Origin: Pseudomonadota bacterium
GTDB lineage: Bacteria > Pseudomonadota > Gammaproteobacteria > Burkholderiales > Burkholderiaceae_E
Assembly: GCA_023389055.1 (NCBI GenBank)
Contig: JAEWFA010000012.1
Span: 26,687 to 90,686 of the forward strand
Direction of reading: 5' to 3'
Length of the DNA stretch: 64,000 nucleotides
In this document: piece after piece, positions 7,892-17,023 of the stretch
Numbering within the stretch: position 1 is the first letter of the stretch
Layout: each line of letters starts with the position of its first letter
Notes under the pieces: model-generated
Database searches by the model: none
The model's input: the letters and a program-made list of their open reading frames with translations, nothing else
Told to the model about the DNA's origin: nothing
Translations under genes and position numbers: made by a program

Positions 7892-9868
7892 TCAGGCGGT
7901 GACCGCCTCCTCCTCGTCGGTGCGCCGCAGCGGCGGCGTGTACGCCTTCAGCGTCTCGACGACGAGATCGGTGCGGATGCGCGCCTTCGTTCCGTCCTGG
8001 AAAGTGATCATCGTGTCCACGTGCACCGTCGATGCACCCGTGTAGATCGCGTCGATGATGTCGGCGTACTTCTCGTTGATCACGCCGCGTCGAACCTTGC
8101 GCGTGCGCGTGAGCTCTCCGTCGTCGGCGTCGAGCTCCTTGTAGAGCAGCACGAACTTGCCGATGCGCTGCGGCTCGGGGAGCGTCGCGTTGACCTTCTC
8201 GACCTCGTCGCGCAGCAGTGCGTACACCTGCGGCTGCGCCGACAGGTTCGTGTAGTTGGTGAACGCGATGCCCCGCTGCTCGGCCCACTTCGAGACGATC
8301 GAATATCGGATGCAGATGATCGTCGACAGGAACGGCTTGTCGTGGCCGAGGATCACCGCCTCGGCGATGAACGGCGAGAACTTCAGCTTGTTCTCGATGA
8401 ACATCGGCGAGAAGCGCGTGCCGGTGGAGGTGACGGCGAGGTCCTTGATGCGATCGATGACGACGAGGTGGCCGTTGTCCTTCTTGATGTAGCCGGCGTC
8501 TCCGGTGTGCATCCAGCCGTCGCGCAGGTCGGCCTTCGTGGCTTCCTCGTTCTTGTAGAACCCGAGGAACAGGCCCTCGCTCTTCGCGACGATCTCTCCG
8601 ACGCCGTTCGCGTCGGGGTGGTCGATGCGTATCTGCGACGTGTCGAAGGGAACGCCCACGGTGTCGAAGTCGACGTCGTCGGCGCGATGGATCGTGTAGG
8701 CGCCGGCCAGCTCGGTCTGGCCGTAGATCTGCCGCAGCGGTACACCCATCGCCTGGAAGAAGCGGAAGGTCTCCGGCCCCAGCGCCGCCCCGCCGGTGGC
8801 CGCGGATTTCAGGTAGGTGAAGCCGAGCCGGTCGCGAAGCGCGCGGAACAGGATCCAGTCGGCCAGACGCGAGCGACGCCGCCGGTCGAGCGCGGCCAGG
8901 CCGAGCTTCATGCCGAGCGCGAACATCTTCTGCTTGAAGCGCGTCGCATCCATGATGCGCGCGCGCACGTCGGCGGCGATCTGCTCCCAGACGCGCGGCG
9001 CCAGCAGCACGAATGTGGGTCCGATCTCGCGCAGGTCGGCCATCTGCGTTTCGGGCTCCTCGACGAAGTTGACGGTGATGCGCGAGATCAGCGCCTGGCC
9101 CACCGCGTAGACCTGCTCCATGATCCACGGCAGCGGCAGCATCGAGACGTAGTCGTCGGTGGGCAGCTTGGGATCGGCGCGCAGGTACGACAGGCAGTGC
9201 GCGAGGAACGGGCCCGACTGCAGCATCGCGACCTTCGGGTTCGACACGGTACCGGAGGTCGTGCACAGCACGGCGACGTCGCTGCCCTTTCCGAGCGCAA
9301 CCTCGTTCTCGAAGCGCTTCGGATCGTCGGCGTGCACGCGCGCGGCTGCGGCCTTCAGGTCCTCCCAGCTCATCAGCCGCGCGTCTTCGTACTTGCGCAT
9401 GCCGCGTGGATCGAAATACACGATGCGCTCGATGCACGGCAGCCGCTCGGCGATCTCGAGCAGCTTGTCGACCTGCTCCTCGTCCTCGGCGAGCACCACG
9501 CGCACCTGCGCGTAGTCGATGAGATACGCCACTTCGTCGTTCAGCGCGTCGGAATAGATGCCCAGCGACATGCAGCCGACCGCATGCGCGGCGAGCTCGC
9601 CCCAGATCATCTCGGGGCGGTTCTTGCCGATGATCGAGACGACTTCGCCGCGCCGAACGCCGAGCGAAAGCAGGCCGAGCGAGATCTCGCGCACCCGGTC
9701 GCGGTAGTCGGACCAGGTGAACTCGTTCCAGATGCCGAATTCCTTCTCGCGCATGGCCACCTCGTCGGGCCAGCGCGCGGCGTTGTGCAGCAGCAGCTTG
9801 GGAAAGGTGTCGTGCCGCGCGACGTCGGGATATTCGGGAACCGTCGCGGGAACCTTCGCGGATGCCAT
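7892..9868 (-). CDS. Long-chain acyl-CoA synthetase (AMP-forming), FadD15-like
   Basis: A 658-residue adenylate-forming CoA ligase. Motifs in order are CTTSGTVSNPK near 205, a variant of the usual Ser/Thr-Gly-rich AMP loop in which Val replaces the second Thr; YGQTELAGAYT near 380; GWMHTGDAGYI near 455; and DRIKDLAVTSTGTRFSP near 475. The C-terminal domain keeps the TRTRKVRRGVI segment expected around the adenylation lysine. It lies between livG and livH, a synteny common in betaproteobacteria. It is a second ligase in the same operon as the PaaK-like enzyme, implying two acids or two chain classes. Confidence 0.9.
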   Translation of the reverse strand: MASAKVPATVPEYPDVARHDTFPKLLLHNAARWPDEVAMREKEFGIWNEFTWSDYRDRVREISLGLLSLGVRRGEVVSIIGKNRPEMIWGELAAHAVGCMSLGIYSDALNDEVAYLIDYAQVRVVLAEDEEQVDKLLEIAERLPCIERIVYFDPRGMRKYEDARLMSWEDLKAAAARVHADDPKRFENEVALGKGSDVAVLCTTSGTVSNPKVAMLQSGPFLAHCLSYLRADPKLPTDDYVSMLPLPWIMEQVYAVGQALISRITVNFVEEPETQMADLREIGPTFVLLAPRVWEQIAADVRARIMDATRFKQKMFALGMKLGLAALDRRRRSRLADWILFRALRDRLGFTYLKSAATGGAALGPETFRFFQAMGVPLRQIYGQTELAGAYTIHRADDVDFDTVGVPFDTSQIRIDHPDANGVGEIVAKSEGLFLGFYKNEEATKADLRDGWMHTGDAGYIKKDNGHLVVIDRIKDLAVTSTGTRFSPMFIENKLKFSPFIAEAVILGHDKPFLSTIICIRYSIVSKWAEQRGIAFTNYTNLSAQPQVYALLRDEVEKVNATLPEPQRIGKFVLLYKELDADDGELTRTRKVRRGVINEKYADIIDAIYTGASTVHVDTMITFQDGTKARIRTDLVVETLKAYTPPLRRTDEEEAVTA

Positions 9869-9872
9869 CGCT

Positions 9873-10682
9873 TCAGCCCTGCACTTGGGGCGCAGCTTGC
9901 GCGTCGTCCACGCCGAGGTAGGCCGTCTTCACCTGCTCGTTGTCCATGATCTCGTGCGGCAGGCCGGCGGCGATCACGCGACCGAAGTCGAGCACCATCA
10001 CCCGATGCGAGATGTCCATCACGACGCCCATGTCGTGCTCGATCATGATGACCGTCATCCCCCACTCCTCGTTGAGGTCGACGATGTAGCGCGCCATGTC
10101 CTCCTTCTCTTCGAGGTTCATGCCGGCCATCGGTTCGTCGAGGAGGATCAGGTCGGGACGCACCGCCACCGCTCGCGCGAGTTCGACGCGCTTGCGCAGG
10201 CCGTACGACAGCGTTCCCGCCACCGCCTTGCGGATGTGGCTGATCTCGAGGAAATCGATGATGTCTTCCACGTGGCGGCGGTGCGCGAGTTCCTCCTTCT
10301 GCGCGCCGCCGAACCAGTACAGCGACCCGCCCAGGAAGCTGTTCTTCATCAGATGGTGACGGCCGACCATGATGTTGTCGAGGACCGTCATGTGACTGAA
10401 GAGCGCGAGGTTCTGGAACGTGCGTCCGAGCCCGAGCGCCGCGCGCTGGCTCGGCGTGAGCCGCGTGATGTCGCGTTCCTTGAAGCGGATCGAGCCCGCG
10501 GTGGGCGAGTAGCGTCCGGAGATGCAGTTCAGCATCGACGTCTTGCCCGCGCCGTTCGGGCCGATGATCGAGAACAGTTCGCCCGGGCGCACCTCGAAGT
10601 CCACGCGCATCAGCGCCTTGACGCCGCCGAATTGCAGCGAGACGTCCCGCACCTCGAGAATCGGCGCCGAATCGATACCCAA
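9873..10682 (-). CDS. livG: Branched-chain-type ABC transporter ATPase LivG
   Basis: A 269-residue ATPase with Walker A GPNGAGKTS near 40-48, GLGRTFQNLALF near 85 (LivG-specific), signature TLSYGLRKRVELARA near 165 and Walker B LILLDEPMAGMN near 185. The start appears to be TTG at 10682, preceded by a G-rich stretch; the next possible start is inside the domain. As first gene of the ten-kilobase minus-strand unit it should carry the promoter. The promoter region is shared with the divergent Crp/Fnr gene and contains an inverted repeat. Confidence 0.92.
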   Translation of the reverse strand: MGIDSAPILEVRDVSLQFGGVKALMRVDFEVRPGELFSIIGPNGAGKTSMLNCISGRYSPTAGSIRFKERDITRLTPSQRAALGLGRTFQNLALFSHMTVLDNIMVGRHHLMKNSFLGGSLYWFGGAQKEELAHRRHVEDIIDFLEISHIRKAVAGTLSYGLRKRVELARAVAVRPDLILLDEPMAGMNLEEKEDMARYIVDLNEEWGMTVIMIEHDMGVVMDISHRVMVLDFGRVIAAGLPHEIMDNEQVKTAYLGVDDAQAAPQVQG

Positions 10683-10736
10683 CCTGCAGCCCCCCTGCCT
10701 CGTGTCGCGCAGTCTATGGTACGCGCATGGTTATAG

Positions 10737-10754
10737 TTGTCGCCTGACCGACAA
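10737..10754. promoter_or_regulatory. Inverted-repeat operator candidate between livG and crp/fnr-type gene
   Basis: TTGTCG-N6-CGACAA is a perfect 6-bp inverted repeat in the 94-bp divergent gap. It has the dimensions of a CRP/FNR-family site but not the FNR or CRP half-site sequence. A wider pair, GGTTAT (10729-10734) and ATAACC (10763-10768), flanks it. TATAGT (10732-10737) is a possible -10 for the plus-strand gene. The simplest reading is the binding site of the regulator encoded at once downstream, controlling itself and the liv operon. This is inference. Confidence 0.5.
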
Positions 10755-10776
10755 ACTCAGGGATAACCGGGAGGCC

Positions 10777-11451
10777 GTGTCCGCATTCGACGACCACGTT
10801 TCGCTGTCGCCGTGGCTGCGCGAGCTTGACGCGGCGCAGCAAGAGCGCGTGCATCGCGATCTGTTCGAGCGCGAGTTGTGCGCCGGCGCGTTCGTCTGCC
10901 GCAAGGGCGACGCCGTCGAGCACTGGATCGGCGTCGTGCGCGGCATCGTCAAGGTGAGCAACGTCTCCTCGTCGGGAAAACCGGTAACGCTCACGGGCAT
11001 CGCCGCCGGCGGCTGGTTCGGAGAAGGGTCGCTGCTGAAGGACGAACCGCGCAAGTACGACGTCGTCGCGCTTCGCGACAGTCGCATCGCGTACCTGCCT
11101 CGGGCGACCTTCCAATGGTTGCTCGACACGAGCATCGCGTTCAACCGCCATCTGCTGCAGCAACTCAACGAGCGGCTCGGCCAGTTCATCGGAACCGTGG
11201 AAATCGACCGGCTGCTCGGCCCCGATGCACGCGTCGCCCGTTGCCTGGCGCAGTTGTTCAACCCGTTGCTCTACCCGGGTGTCGGCACGCGGCTGGAGAT
11301 CGCGCAGAGCGAGATCGGCTTCCTGACCGGCCTGTCGCGGCAGACCGTGAACCGCGCGCTGCAGCGCCTCGAGCGCGACGGATTCCTGCAGGTGGAATAC
11401 GGCGCGCTCACGGTCGTCTCGCTCGACGGGCTGCGCCACTTCGACGGGTGA
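10777..11451 (+). CDS. Crp/Fnr-family transcription regulator
   Basis: A 224-residue regulator. Residues 15-130 form a cyclic-nucleotide-type beta-roll (GVVRGIVKVSN, GGWFGEGSLL). The C-terminus has a winged helix with SEIGFLTGLSRQTVNRALQRLERDGFL near 172-198. The N-terminal cysteine cluster of oxygen-sensing Fnr is missing, so it is not Fnr itself. The start is uncertain: no ATG is in frame, and the GTG at 10777 fits domain length although its GGGAGG is unusually close. Divergence from livG and the palindrome between them suggest local control of the liv/CoA-ligase unit. Confidence 0.85.
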   Translation: MSAFDDHVSLSPWLRELDAAQQERVHRDLFERELCAGAFVCRKGDAVEHWIGVVRGIVKVSNVSSSGKPVTLTGIAAGGWFGEGSLLKDEPRKYDVVALRDSRIAYLPRATFQWLLDTSIAFNRHLLQQLNERLGQFIGTVEIDRLLGPDARVARCLAQLFNPLLYPGVGTRLEIAQSEIGFLTGLSRQTVNRALQRLERDGFLQVEYGALTVVSLDGLRHFDG

Positions 11452-11509
11452 GACGCGCGCGGCAAGCAGCCGCGGTGGGCGTGTGCGGTTGCAGAGCGCG
11501 TCCCGAATT

Positions 11510-12196
11510 TCATCGAACTCGGGTCAGCAGCAGCTGCAACTCGGCAAACCCCGACCGGTGCGCGCGGCTGTCGTACGGCGGCTTCGGCCACTTCCACGCG
11601 CCCGACGGAAAGAGCGCGCGCATCGCGTTCACGTCGCAGTGGTACGGCGGGCCTTCGATCAATCCCTGGCGCCGTCCTTCGCGCTCGACCTGCACCGCCA
11701 GCAGCACCAGCGTGCCGCCCGGCGACGTCCAGTCGGCGAGCCGCGTCGCGTAGGCGGTCCACCGATCGGGATGCAGCGCGCACAGGCAGGCCTGGTCCCA
11801 GATCGCGTCGATCGACGCCGGCGGCGTCCAATCGAGCAAGTCGGCCTCGATCACCTGCGCGTCGAGCCCCGCGCGCGCCAGGCGTTCGCGCGTGAGCGCG
11901 ACTGCGCCGGCGGCGTAATCGACGGCGAGCACGCGGCAGCCTGCCGCTGCCAATCGCGCCACCTCGTGCCCCGCGCCGCAGCCGGGAACGAGCACGAGCG
12001 CGCCAGCCGGGAACGTGCCGCGCGCGATCAACGGCTCGAGCGCCGGGTTGACCTCGCCACGGTCCCAGGGCGTGCGCCCGGAGGCGAATCGCTCCTGCCA
12101 GAACTCGGCGGTCGGTCCGGCAGGCGCGGTCGGTGCCGGGCCGGCCGCGCCTGTACGGCCCGAACCGCCCGCCGACTTCGCAGCGTCGCGACTCAC
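11510..12196 (-). CDS. TPMT-family SAM-dependent methyltransferase
   Basis: A 228-residue class I methyltransferase of the thiopurine S-methyltransferase type. FWQERFASGRTPWDRGEVNPAL near 33-54 carries the family GRTPWD signature, and LVPGCGAGHEVARLA near 72 is the SAM-binding loop. The start is GTG at 12196, overlapping the upstream stop codon as GTGA; there is no other sensible start. The first 30 residues are a Gly/Ala/Pro-rich linker. Family members methylate thiols, selenium or halides; the substrate here is unknown. Confidence 0.85.
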   Translation of the reverse strand: MSRDAAKSAGGSGRTGAAGPAPTAPAGPTAEFWQERFASGRTPWDRGEVNPALEPLIARGTFPAGALVLVPGCGAGHEVARLAAAGCRVLAVDYAAGAVALTRERLARAGLDAQVIEADLLDWTPPASIDAIWDQACLCALHPDRWTAYATRLADWTSPGGTLVLLAVQVEREGRRQGLIEGPPYHCDVNAMRALFPSGAWKWPKPPYDSRAHRSGFAELQLLLTRVR

Positions 12197-13047
12197 TTCT
12201 CGTACGAGTAGAAGCCGCGGCCGGTCTTGCGGCCGAGCATGCCTGCGTCGACCATCTCGCGCAGCAGAGGTGCCGGGCGGTACTTCGGATCGTTGAAGGT
12301 GCCGTAGAGCACTTCCATCACCGCAAGCTCGACGTCCAGGCCGATCAGGTCGCACAGCGCGAGCGGTCCGATCGGGTGGTTGCAGCCGAGCTTCATCCCC
12401 GCATCGATTTCCTCGGCGCTCGCCAGTCCTTCCTGCAGTGCGAAGACGGCCTCGTTGATCATCGGGCACAGGATGCGGTTGACGACGAAACCGGCACTGT
12501 TCTTCACGCCGATCGGCGTCTTGCCCAGACGCTGCGCGAGATCGGTCACTGCACGCACGGTTTCGTCCGAGGTGCGCAACCCGCGGATGATCTCGACCAG
12601 CGCCATGACCGGCACCGGGTTGAAGAAGTGCATGCCGACGAAGCGCTCGGGGTCCTTCAGCGAGGCGCCCAGCTTCGTGATCGAGATCGACGAGGTGTTC
12701 GTTGCGATGATCGTGCCCGGGCGCGCGATCGCATCGACGTTGCGCAGGATCTTGTCCTTCAGTGCCTCGTTCTCGGTGGCCGCCTCGATGATCAATTCGC
12801 AGTCGCCGAAATCCTCGGCGCGCGTCGTCGTACGCACGCGGCCAAGCACCGCGGCTTTCTTCGCCTCGTCGATCGATCCCTTCTTCACCAGGCGATCGAG
12901 CGAGGAGCCGATCGTGCGAACCCCGCGCGCGGTGGCGGCGTCATCGATGTCCTGCATCATCACGCCGATGCCCATCTGGGCGCACGCCTGCGCGATGCCG
13001 CTGCCCATCGTGCCTGCGCCGATGATGCCCACGGTGTCGATAGTCAT
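12193..13047 (-). CDS. hbd: 3-hydroxybutyryl-CoA dehydrogenase
   Basis: A 284-residue NAD-dependent 3-hydroxyacyl-CoA dehydrogenase, the usual length for single-function PaaH/Hbd enzymes. GAGTMGSGIAQ (10-20) binds NAD, NTSSISIT near 117 is conserved, and MHFFNPVPVMALVEIIRG near 138-155 carries the catalytic His and Glu. The C-terminal domain has NSAGFVVNRI and LGRKTGRGFYSYEK. It oxidises 3-hydroxyacyl-CoA to 3-ketoacyl-CoA in beta-oxidation, butanoate or phenylacetate routes. It ends in a 4-base overlap with the methyltransferase gene. Confidence 0.95.
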   Translation of the reverse strand: MTIDTVGIIGAGTMGSGIAQACAQMGIGVMMQDIDDAATARGVRTIGSSLDRLVKKGSIDEAKKAAVLGRVRTTTRAEDFGDCELIIEAATENEALKDKILRNVDAIARPGTIIATNTSSISITKLGASLKDPERFVGMHFFNPVPVMALVEIIRGLRTSDETVRAVTDLAQRLGKTPIGVKNSAGFVVNRILCPMINEAVFALQEGLASAEEIDAGMKLGCNHPIGPLALCDLIGLDVELAVMEVLYGTFNDPKYRPAPLLREMVDAGMLGRKTGRGFYSYEK

Positions 13048-13101
13048 TGCCTCGGTCCTGTGCAGTCGTTGACGAATGCACGAATTGTAGGCGAGGCAAC
13101 C

Positions 13102-14334
13102 TCAGTCTCCGCGCGCCTCGAATCCCGCCTGTCGCAGGCGATCCAGCAAACGCGCCACGTGAGTGGCCGACTCCGCCTGCACGACGATCTCCACCTCGGC
13201 GCGCTGCGCGCCCGTGGTACCGAATGCGCGCTCATGGCGGATCTGCTCGATGTTCGCGCGTTCTTCGGCGAGCAGCGCCGTCACTTTCGCGAGCGCGCCG
13301 GGAACGTCGCGCAGGTCGACGATCAGCCGCGCGAGCCGGCCCGAGCGCGCCAGCCCGCGCTCGATGATCGCAGACAGCAGCAACGCATCGATGTTGCCGC
13401 CGGACAGTACCAGGCCCACGCGGCGCCCGCGAAAGCGCTGCGGGTGGGCGATCACGGCGGCGAGGCCGGCCGCACCGGCGCCTTCGACCACCGTCTTCTC
13501 GATCTCGAGCAACAGCAGGATCGCCTGCTCGATCTGCCCGTCGTCGACGAGCAGCACCGAGTCGAGCCGACGGCGCAGGATCGGCAGCGTGATCGCACCG
13601 AGGCGGTTGACCGCGATGCCGTCTGCGATCGTGCCGACGCCCAACGGATGGTGTGCCCCGGTCAACGCATCGTGCACGAGCGCGAAAGCCTCGCTCTGGA
13701 CGCCGACGACGCGCACGGAAGGCAGCAGATGGTGCATCGCCGTGGCGATTCCCGCCGCGAGCCCGCCGCCGCCGATCGACACGACGACGTCGTCGAGTTC
13801 GTGTGACGAGCGCGCCATCTCGAGCCCGACGGTGCCTTGGCCGGCGATGACGGCAGCGTCGTCGAACGGATCGATCATCGTCAGCCGGCGCTCGACGGCG
13901 AGCGCGGCGGCGCGCGCCCAGGTCTCGTCGAAGCGCTCGCCGTGCAACACGATCGATGCGCCCAGCGCCCGCGTTCGGGCGACCTTCACCGACGCGGTGC
14001 CCGAGGGCATCACGATCGTCGCCGGAATGCCCAGCCGCTTCGCATGCCAGGCAACGCCCTGCGCGTGATTGCCCGCCGATGCGGCGATGACGCCCCGTTC
14101 GCGAGCCTCGGGCCCGAGCTGCGCGAGCCGATTCAGCGCGCCGCGCTCCTTGAACGACGCGGTGAACTGCAGGTTCTCGAACTTCAGGAACAGCTGCGCG
14201 CCGGCGATCTCGGACAACGTGCGCGAATGCAGGAACGGCGTCTGCTCGACGTGGCCCGCGAGGCGATTGGCCGCGCGCTCCACGTCGTCGAAGCCGATCA
14301 CCGTGTCCGCGTCCGCGTCCGCGCCGACGCGCAT
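13102..14334 (-). CDS. ilvA: Threonine ammonia-lyase with C-terminal ACT domain
   Basis: A 410-residue PLP enzyme converting threonine to 2-oxobutanoate and ammonia. ENLQFTASFKERGALN near 53-68 holds the PLP lysine (Lys62), SAGNHAQG near 86 binds the phosphate side, and GGGGLAAG lies near 188. Residues from about 330 form one ACT domain (VDLRDVPGALAKV). The one-ACT, 400-residue form resembles the short TdcB-like catabolic group rather than the 500-residue anabolic IlvA, so the symbol is approximate. The N-terminus carries ADADAD, encoded by three tandem GTCCGC hexamers (14305-14322 on the plus strand). Confidence 0.9.
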   Translation of the reverse strand: MRVGADADADTVIGFDDVERAANRLAGHVEQTPFLHSRTLSEIAGAQLFLKFENLQFTASFKERGALNRLAQLGPEARERGVIAASAGNHAQGVAWHAKRLGIPATIVMPSGTASVKVARTRALGASIVLHGERFDETWARAAALAVERRLTMIDPFDDAAVIAGQGTVGLEMARSSHELDDVVVSIGGGGLAAGIATAMHHLLPSVRVVGVQSEAFALVHDALTGAHHPLGVGTIADGIAVNRLGAITLPILRRRLDSVLLVDDGQIEQAILLLLEIEKTVVEGAGAAGLAAVIAHPQRFRGRRVGLVLSGGNIDALLLSAIIERGLARSGRLARLIVDLRDVPGALAKVTALLAEERANIEQIRHERAFGTTGAQRAEVEIVVQAESATHVARLLDRLRQAGFEARGD

Positions 14335-14335
14335 C

Positions 14336-14997
<662 letters not shown>

Positions 14998-15001
<4 letters not shown>

Positions 15002-16068
15002 GCGTCAGTTTCCCGGTGATCCGGCGCGGCCGGCCGTAACCGTTGGCCGCGCGCAAGCGCGGTGCCCGGGCTTCGAGTTGCCGCTCGTGCGTCGCCGCGC
15101 CGCGCCAGCCACTCGAGCGCCACGAAGAGCACCGCGGCGACGATCAGCGGAACCAGGTAGTAGACGGCGCGGTAGGCCAGCACGCCCGCGAGAATGGCCC
15201 CGGTTCCCATCGTCCAGCCGAGCATCGCGACGAATACGCCCTCGATCACGCCCAGCCCGCCGGGGATATGCGCCAGTGCTCCCGCGATGCTCGCGACGCA
15301 GACGACCGCCAGCGCCGTCGCGAAACTCACGCTATGCGACAGCAGCACGAAGACGACGCCGGCGATGACGAGCCAGTTGGCTGCGCCGACGACCACCTGG
15401 CGCAGCGCCATCGACGCCGACGGCAGCACGAACGAGCGGCCGCGAAACGACAGTTCGCGCCGCGGCGAGAATCGACACAGGACGATGTAGCCGAGCGACG
15501 TCAGCGCCATCAGCGCACCGATCGCCCGCATCGCGCCGTCGCCCGCTTTCCAGCCTTCGGGAAACTGCACGCCGCCGACGGCGAAGACGACTCCTGCCAC
15601 TAGGAGGTAGCCGATCCAGTTCGTGGCGATGCTGAACGCGATCATCGCGGCGATCGTGCGCTGCTCGAGGCCGAGTCGCGAATACAGGCGAAGCCGAAAG
15701 CCGGCGCCGCCCACGATCGAGCCGATGTTCAGGTTGAACGCGTAGCTGACGGCACCGACCATCATGGTTTGCCAGTCGGACAGACTGGCTTTCACGTAAC
15801 GGCGACTGAGCACGTCGTAGTAGCCGTAGATCGCGTAGCTCGTCGCCGCGAGCGCGAACGCGCCCGCCAGCGTCGTGGCCCGATAGTCGCGCAGCGTGCG
15901 CACCACCTCGCTCCAGTCGACCGTTTTCGCCTGCCGGTAGGCGAGCCAGCCGGCCAGGCAGAAGAAGGCGAGCAGGAACAGCCGCCCCGCCCAGCGGCGC
16001 CACCGGCTGCGCCGGGCGCGGCTCGTCGAAGTCGGTTCGCCGCCGACCGCGACCGGCGAGCCGCGCAG
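14998..16068 (-). CDS. YbhN-like membrane protein (LPG synthase TM-domain family)
   Basis: An integral membrane protein of the UPF0104/lysylphosphatidylglycerol-synthase TM-domain family. NLNIGSIVGGAGFRLRLYSRLG and GGLGVIEGVFVAMLG are recognisable, and there are about seven helices. The first standard start in frame is GTG at 15906 (302 residues). However, the frame continues upstream and encodes a good N-terminal helix (LFLLAFFCLAGWLAY) followed by the usual WSEV-RTLRDY segment. No ATG, GTG or TTG exists in that upstream stretch; a CTG at 16068 is the only plausible start, so the 5' end is provisional. E. coli has ybhP-clsB-ybhN together, as here except for the inserted SDR. Confidence 0.75.
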
Positions 16069-16081
16069 GGGGCGGGCGCCT

Positions 16082-16948
16082 TCAGCCGTTGACGATCTCC
16101 CCGCCGTTCGGGTGCAGCACCTGGCCGCTCATGTAGCTGGAGTCGTCGCCGGCGAGGAAAACATAGCAGCCGGCCACTTCGGCCGGCTGACCGGGCCGCT
16201 TCATCGGGACGTCGCCGCCGAAATGCGACACGTGCTCGGCGTCGAAACTCGCGGGGATGAGCGGCGTCCAGATCGGCCCCGGAGCGACCGCGTTCACGCG
16301 GATGCCGCGTTCGACCAGTTGCTTCGACAGCGACCGCGTGAACGACACGATCGCGCCTTTGGAGGCCGAATAATCGACGAGGCCGGGGCTGCCGGCGTAG
16401 GCCGTGACCGACGCCGTATTGATGATCGCCGCGCCGCTCTCCAGGTGCTCGAGCGCCGCCTTCGTCAGGTGGAACATCGCGAAGACGTTGGTGCGAAAGG
16501 TTCGCTCGAGCTGCTCCCCCGAGATCTCCTCGATCGAACGCGCCACGTGCTGCTCGCCTGCGTTGTTGACGATGACGTCGAGCCTGCCGAAGGCGTCGAT
16601 CGCCTGCGAGACGAGTTGCGCGGCGATCGCCGGATCGCCGACGTCGCCCGCTATCGCGATGCAGCGCCGGCCCGCTTCCTGCACGAGGCGAACCGTCTCC
16701 TTCGCGTCATCGTGCTCCTCGAGGTAACCGATCACCGAGTCGGCGCCCTCGCGCGCGAAGGCGACGGCCACGGCGCGACCGATGCCGCTGTCGCCCCCGG
16801 TGACGATCGCAACGCGACCGGCGAGCTTTCCGCTGCCGACGTAACCCGGCTTGGCGCTCACCGGCTGCGGCTTCATCGCCGACTGGCGACCCGGCTGATG
16901 TTCCTGCTGCTGTGGCGGCAGCGTCGTCGACGATCGCTTTTCAGTCAT
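16082..16948 (-). CDS. SDR oxidoreductase, YghA-like
   Basis: A 288-residue short-chain dehydrogenase. An N-terminal tail rich in Gln and Pro (about 40 residues) precedes the Rossmann domain, as in YghA and glucose/ribitol-dehydrogenase-type stress SDRs. TGGDSGIG lies near 52-59, NNAGEQ near 130 and the catalytic YSASKGA near 195. PGPIWTPLIP and the C-terminal MSGQVLHPNGG are typical. The start is ATG at 16948. It lies between clsB and the ybhN-like gene, splitting an otherwise conserved pair. The substrate is unknown; family members reduce aldehydes or ketones. Confidence 0.9.
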   Translation of the reverse strand: MTEKRSSTTLPPQQQEHQPGRQSAMKPQPVSAKPGYVGSGKLAGRVAIVTGGDSGIGRAVAVAFAREGADSVIGYLEEHDDAKETVRLVQEAGRRCIAIAGDVGDPAIAAQLVSQAIDAFGRLDVIVNNAGEQHVARSIEEISGEQLERTFRTNVFAMFHLTKAALEHLESGAAIINTASVTAYAGSPGLVDYSASKGAIVSFTRSLSKQLVERGIRVNAVAPGPIWTPLIPASFDAEHVSHFGGDVPMKRPGQPAEVAGCYVFLAGDDSSYMSGQVLHPNGGEIVNG

Positions 16949-17023
16949 GGCGGCATTCCGGTACACACCCGTACGGCGCGACGGTATCGGCCGATTCCTG
17001 CAGCGCGCATGCCCGCCCGGCAT

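Noticed and set aside
6944..9949. 1001-residue plus-strand open frame
   Set aside because: It lies antisense to livM, livH and the AMP-ligase gene, which have clear motifs. Its composition (His/Arg/Asp-rich, no domain) is typical of a GC-rich shadow frame.
10777..11451. Calling the regulator Fnr
   Set aside because: The N-terminal cysteine cluster needed for the oxygen-sensing 4Fe-4S centre is missing.
14305..14322. Tandem GTCCGC hexamers as a phase-variation switch
   Set aside because: Three units of six bases stay in frame, so a change in number would only alter ADAD repeats at the N-terminus of the threonine ammonia-lyase.
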